From: an uncultured Caldilineales bacterium
Lineage (GTDB): Bacteria; Chloroflexota; Anaerolineae; JAAEKA01
Assembly (NCBI GenBank): GCA_937907455.1
Contig: CALESQ010000110.1
Coordinates: 34,340-98,339, forward strand
Length of the DNA: 64,000 bases
Direction of reading: 5' to 3'
The notes below the pieces were generated by a model, which was not told where the DNA came from, made no database searches, and was given only the letters and a program-made list of their open reading frames with translations. Positions 62,902-64,000 of the stretch are shown one piece after another. A program made the translations under genes and the position numbers. Position 1 is the first letter of the stretch. Each line of letters begins with the position of its first letter.

Positions 62902-62994
62902 GAAGAAACAGGCAGTCAGTAAGCAGATCATCACCCTGCTGCTTCTGAGCTTCATCACCCTGTCACCTTGTCATCCCCCACGCTAAACACTACC

Positions 62995-63675
62995 ATGCCT
63001 GAACTCATTACCCCTGCCTGGGCTGACGCCCAGGCGCCGACGGGATACCGCACGGCCAAACGCACGTTAGATATTGTGATCGCGGCCGCTGTGCTGTTGC
63101 TGGGTCTACCGATCTGGCTTGTCATCGCCTTGCTGGTTAAGCGTTCTTCGCCGGGGCCGGTGTTTTACCGCGGCACGGTGATCGGTCGCGGCGGCGCGCC
63201 GTTTCGCTACTACAAGTTCCGTACTATGATCACCGGCGGCGATAACTCCGCGCACCGGCAATGGTTGGAGCAGTTCGTTAAGCAGGATGCAGCCTTCAGC
63301 GAAGGACCGGGCGGGCAAAAGGTGTTCAAAGTGGTGAACGATCCCCGTGTCACCCGCATTGGGCGTGTGCTGCGTAAGCTCAGTCTCGACGAAGCACCGC
63401 AGATGCTCAATGTGCTGCGCGGTGACATGAGCCTGGTCGGCCCGCGTCCGCCAGTGCCCTACGAATATGAGCATTACGACGACTGGGCCAAACAACGTTT
63501 GAGCGTACCCCCTGGCATTACCGGCCTGTATCAGGTGACCGCGCGCAGTCAGGTGGGTTTCAGCGGCATGGCTGCCATTGATCTCGACTATATCCGCCGC
63601 CGCTCGGTATGGCTTGACCTGTGGATTATGCTCAAAACGCCGCTGGTGATGTTGCTCGGCAAAGGGGCAGGTTAG
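62995..63675 (+). CDS. Initiating sugar transferase (WcaJ/PglC type)
   Basis: A 226-residue polyprenyl-phosphate sugar-1-phosphate transferase. The single membrane hairpin RTLDIVIAAAVLLLGLPIWL, FRYYKFRTM, DPRVTRIGRVLRKLSLDE, LRGDMSLVGPRPPVPYE and PPGITGLYQV are the family blocks. It starts glycan synthesis on undecaprenyl phosphate. MPELITP at 62995 is preferred over an upstream ATG at 62968. It is 93 bp after the sulfatase-like gene, with a CATCACCCTGTCACC repeat between. Confidence 0.92.
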   Translation: MPELITPAWADAQAPTGYRTAKRTLDIVIAAAVLLLGLPIWLVIALLVKRSSPGPVFYRGTVIGRGGAPFRYYKFRTMITGGDNSAHRQWLEQFVKQDAAFSEGPGGQKVFKVVNDPRVTRIGRVLRKLSLDEAPQMLNVLRGDMSLVGPRPPVPYEYEHYDDWAKQRLSVPPGITGLYQVTARSQVGFSGMAAIDLDYIRRRSVWLDLWIMLKTPLVMLLGKGAG

Positions 63676-63690
63676 CAAAGTTTGAAAGGC

Positions 63691-63984
63691 TTTGGCCGGT
63701 CTCCCGACCGGGTCGCCTGCTTTGGCCGGTCTCCCGACCGAGCCGCTTGCTTTGGCCGGTCTCCTGACCGAGCCGCCTGCTTTGGCCGGTCTCCTGACCG
63801 AGCCGCCTGCTTTGGCCGGTCTCCCGACCGGGCCGCCTGCTTTGGCCGGTCTCCCGACCGAGCCGCCTGCTTTGGCTGGTCTCCTGACTAAGCCGCCTGC
63901 TTTGGCCGGTCTCCCGACCGAGCCGCCTGCTTTGGCCGGTCTCCTGACCGAGCCGCCTGCTTTGGCCGGTCTCCTGACCGAGCC
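63691..63984. repeat. 30-bp tandem repeat array (nine full units plus a partial)
   Basis: Nine full 30-bp units beginning TTTGGCCGGTCTCC and ending GCC(G)C(C/T)TGC run from 63691 to 63960, then a 24-bp partial unit. Units vary at a few sites (CTCCC/CTCCT, GAGCC/GGGCC, GGCCGG/GGCTGG). The core GGTCTCCCGACC is an imperfect palindrome. There are no spacers, so it is not a CRISPR. Both strands are open by chance (GRSPDRAACF repeats). Confidence 0.9.
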
Positions 63985-64000
63985 AAAATAGCTCGGCGAG

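Noticed and set aside
63691..63984. CRISPR array
   Set aside because: Units are contiguous with no spacers and no cas genes are present.
63682..63991. Two repeat-rich reading frames (GRSPDRAACF and GLPTEPPAL repeats)
   Set aside because: They arise because the 30-bp unit has no stop in these frames; no ribosome site and the same repeat is non-coding elsewhere.

Overview
The window is about 64 kb of GC-rich bacterial chromosome (I estimate high-50s to about 60 % GC) carrying mostly conserved housekeeping genes. The best guess for the source is a Chloroflexota (Anaerolineae/Caldilineae-like) bacterium. The hints are surface lipoproteins with Thr/Pro-rich TPTP linkers, a secreted beta-helix protein ending in a hydrophobic FIPIV-type tail, AGGAG ribosome sites, a ClpC-type Clp ATPase, an R2lox oxidase and many short-period intergenic repeats. 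This assignment is inference. No rRNA, tRNA, CRISPR array, transposase or prophage was seen.

Layout. 1-8 kb: a partial DUF1800 gene on the left edge; a two-gene saccharopine module (lysine-ketoglutarate reductase and saccharopine dehydrogenase as separate proteins); a TauE/SafE permease, a DinB-like and an ACT protein; then, on the other strand, an R2lox oxidase, a thioredoxin-like protein lacking CXXC, and thioredoxin reductase. 8-16 kb: DUF2071, a methyltransferase, DUF3224, small membrane proteins, a lipoprotein, a 497-residue protein made almost wholly of zinc ribbons, an EamA transporter and peptidase T. 16-25.5 kb: smc, a membrane protein, an RmlD-like reductase and rnc on the minus strand; ftsY and prfB (with its +1 programmed frameshift) on the plus strand. 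25.5-36.7 kb: secreted beta-helix protein, lipoprotein, recA, a Crp/Fnr regulator, dtd, MazG-like, EamA, and a ChlI/ChlD chelatase gene whose two halves are joined by an apparent -1 programmed frameshift. 36.7-51 kb: clpC, rpsA, ridA, a UMF1-type MFS transporter, and the classic translation/envelope run rpsB-tsf-pyrH-frr-uppS-cdsA, then rnz and uvrC. 51-56 kb: small membrane-protein genes, an asparaginase and an ANKH/MATE-like exporter. 56.9-63.7 kb: a surface-glycan cluster (phosphodiesterase, O-antigen ligase-like polymerase, GT4 glycosyltransferase, sulfatase-superfamily protein, initiating sugar transferase). The window ends in a 30-bp tandem repeat array.

Most notable. (1) In the chelatase gene an A7 slippery heptamer is followed by a 7-nt spacer and an 8-bp GC-rich stem whose loop holds the zero-frame stop, so one gene could give both a ChlI-like ATPase and a full ChlD-like protein. 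(2) A palindromic repeat family with a GGTCTCCCGACC core occurs at 12.4 kb and as a 10-copy tandem array at 63.7 kb, and seems to have inserted in frame inside the sulfatase-like gene at 61.85 kb. (3) R2lox keeps every metal and cross-link residue at the numbers I recall for the mycobacterial enzyme and lies next to an unusual thioredoxin system. (4) Extended -10 promoters of the form TGCTATAAT recur, and two sit so close to ATG that the mRNAs are probably leaderless.

Regulatory signals were read by eye from sequence patterns, and function names rest on recalled family motifs; no database search was run.
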